Positions 5,733 to 6,196 of a DNA stretch of 6,196 nucleotides are shown here, in pieces; positions within the stretch are counted from its first letter, which is position 1, and each line of letters opens with the position of its first letter. Where the stretch lies: positions 3,444 through 9,639 of the forward strand of contig DBCI01000115.1 of the NCBI GenBank assembly GCA_002292975.1, read 5' to 3'. The notes under the pieces were generated by a model. That model was not told the origin of the DNA. It saw only the letters and a list, made by a program, of their open reading frames with translations, and did no database searches. Source of the stretch: Polynucleobacter sp. UBA962 (GTDB lineage Bacteria > Pseudomonadota > Gammaproteobacteria > Burkholderiales > Burkholderiaceae). The translations under genes were made by a program, and so were the position numbers.

Positions 5733-6196
5733 ATGATCGATTTAAAAAAAGCCACTTTTATGGGTTACCGTCGTGAGAACGGTCGCATGGGGATTCGTAA
5801 TCATGTGATTATTCTGCCCCTCGATGACCTCTCGAACGCCGCCTGCGATGCGGTCACCAACAACATTAAGGGTACTGTCAAAATTACCCACCCCTATGGT
5901 CGTCTGCAGTTTGGCGCTGACCTGGAGCTGCATTTCCGTACCCTGATTGGTGCAGGATGTAATCCTAACGTTGCTGCTGTAGTCGTAATTGGTATTGAGC
6001 CCCAATGGACCGCTAAGGTTGTAGAAGGAATCAAAAAATCCGGTAAGCCAGTAGAAGGATTCTGGATCGAGGGTAATGGCGATACCACCACGATTGCTAA
6101 TGCAAGTCGTGCTGCGTATAAGTTCATGAAGCATGCCTCCAAAGCACAACGCATCTCTGCACCTTTATCGGAGCTGTGGGTCTCAACCAAGTGCGG
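5733..6196 (+). CDS. suyB: (2R)-sulfolactate sulfo-lyase, large (beta) subunit, 3'-truncated by window edge
   Basis: An open frame from ATG 5733 to the window end encodes the first 154 residues of a protein expected to be near 390. It begins [20 protein letters not shown], with the GYxRENGRxGxRN motif (11-23) shared by UxaA/GarD-type lyases. HPYGRLQFG (53-61), GAGCNPN (74-80) and VVVIGIEP (83-90) follow, and the frame stops inside the family's STKCG motif (Cys154). These conserved His and Cys positions lie in the catalytic half of the family. The wording around [18 protein letters not shown] is, from memory, characteristic of SuyB. Its alpha partner lies just upstream. The ribosome site is weak, a purine-rich stretch at 5716-5726. 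Altronate or galactarate dehydratase is the main alternative, but the split subunits and the two sulfolactate-type dehydrogenases upstream argue against it. Confidence 0.92.
   Translation, partial: MIDLKKATFMGYRRENGRMGIRNHVIILPLDDLSNAACDAVTNNIKGTVKITHPYGRLQFGADLELHFRTLIGAGCNPNVAAVVVIGIEPQWTAKVVEGIKKSGKPVEGFWIEGNGDTTTIANASRAAYKFMKHASKAQRISAPLSELWVSTKC

Noticed and set aside
5742..6149. Long minus-strand open frame opposite suyB
   Set aside because: It is an antisense shadow. The plus frame 5733-6196 has unmistakable UxaA/SuyB motifs, while the minus frame shows no recognisable domain or ribosome site.
5412..6196. Altronate or galactarate dehydratase instead of sulfolactate sulfo-lyase
   Set aside because: Separate small and large subunits, SuyA/SuyB-like termini, and SlcC/ComC-type dehydrogenases upstream fit sulfolactate better. 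No hexuronate or galactarate genes are present.
1..6196. Recent mobile-element or phage involvement
   Set aside because: No transposase, integrase, terminal inverted repeats, target duplications or tRNA attachment site were seen. All genes are ordinary metabolic enzymes, apparently of similar composition.

Overview
This window looks like a metabolic gene neighbourhood from a betaproteobacterium, probably Burkholderiales. A small-genome freshwater member such as Polynucleobacter would fit. The grounds are moderate GC content, ATG/GTG starts with AAGGAG-type ribosome sites, and a Bug (TctC-type) periplasmic receptor, a family greatly expanded in Burkholderiales. The genus is an inference from style, not a database match.

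Layout. (1) Bases 1-2231, plus strand: the 3' part of a class I fumarase/L-tartrate dehydratase beta-type subunit, then, two bases later, a complete succinate dehydrogenase/fumarate reductase-like flavoprotein. The flavoprotein has Cys where covalent-FAD homologues have His. (2) Bases 2232-2338: a convergent gap with two hairpins; one followed by a T-run is a good terminator for the minus-strand gene. (3) Bases 2339-3322, minus strand: a Bug receptor with a clear signal peptide. (4) Bases 3323-3436: a divergent control region with a 12-bp perfect palindrome and candidate promoters for both directions. (5) Bases 3437-6196, plus strand: an operon that reads as slcC-comC-suyA-suyB, with suyB cut by the window edge.

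How the genes fit together. SlcC ((S)-sulfolactate dehydrogenase) and ComC ((R)-sulfolactate dehydrogenase) share sulfopyruvate as an intermediate. Together they convert (S)-sulfolactate to (R)-sulfolactate, the isomer that SuyAB cleaves to pyruvate and sulfite. This is the racemising pathway described for Chromohalobacter salexigens. The Bug protein divergent from slcC is a plausible sulfonate receptor, since that system also uses a tripartite tricarboxylate transporter.

The most interesting possibility is that the left-hand module belongs to the same pathway. Sulfolactate is malate with one carboxylate replaced by sulfonate, so a succinate dehydrogenase-like flavoprotein plus a fumarase-like hydratase could perform 3-sulfopropanoate -> 3-sulfoacrylate -> 3-sulfolactate and feed the right-hand operon. 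This is a hypothesis from chemical analogy, proximity and two atypical sequence positions. Handling of an ordinary C4 or branched dicarboxylate is an equally serious alternative. No RNA genes, insertion sequences, CRISPR arrays or gene-free stretches over 300 bases were seen.
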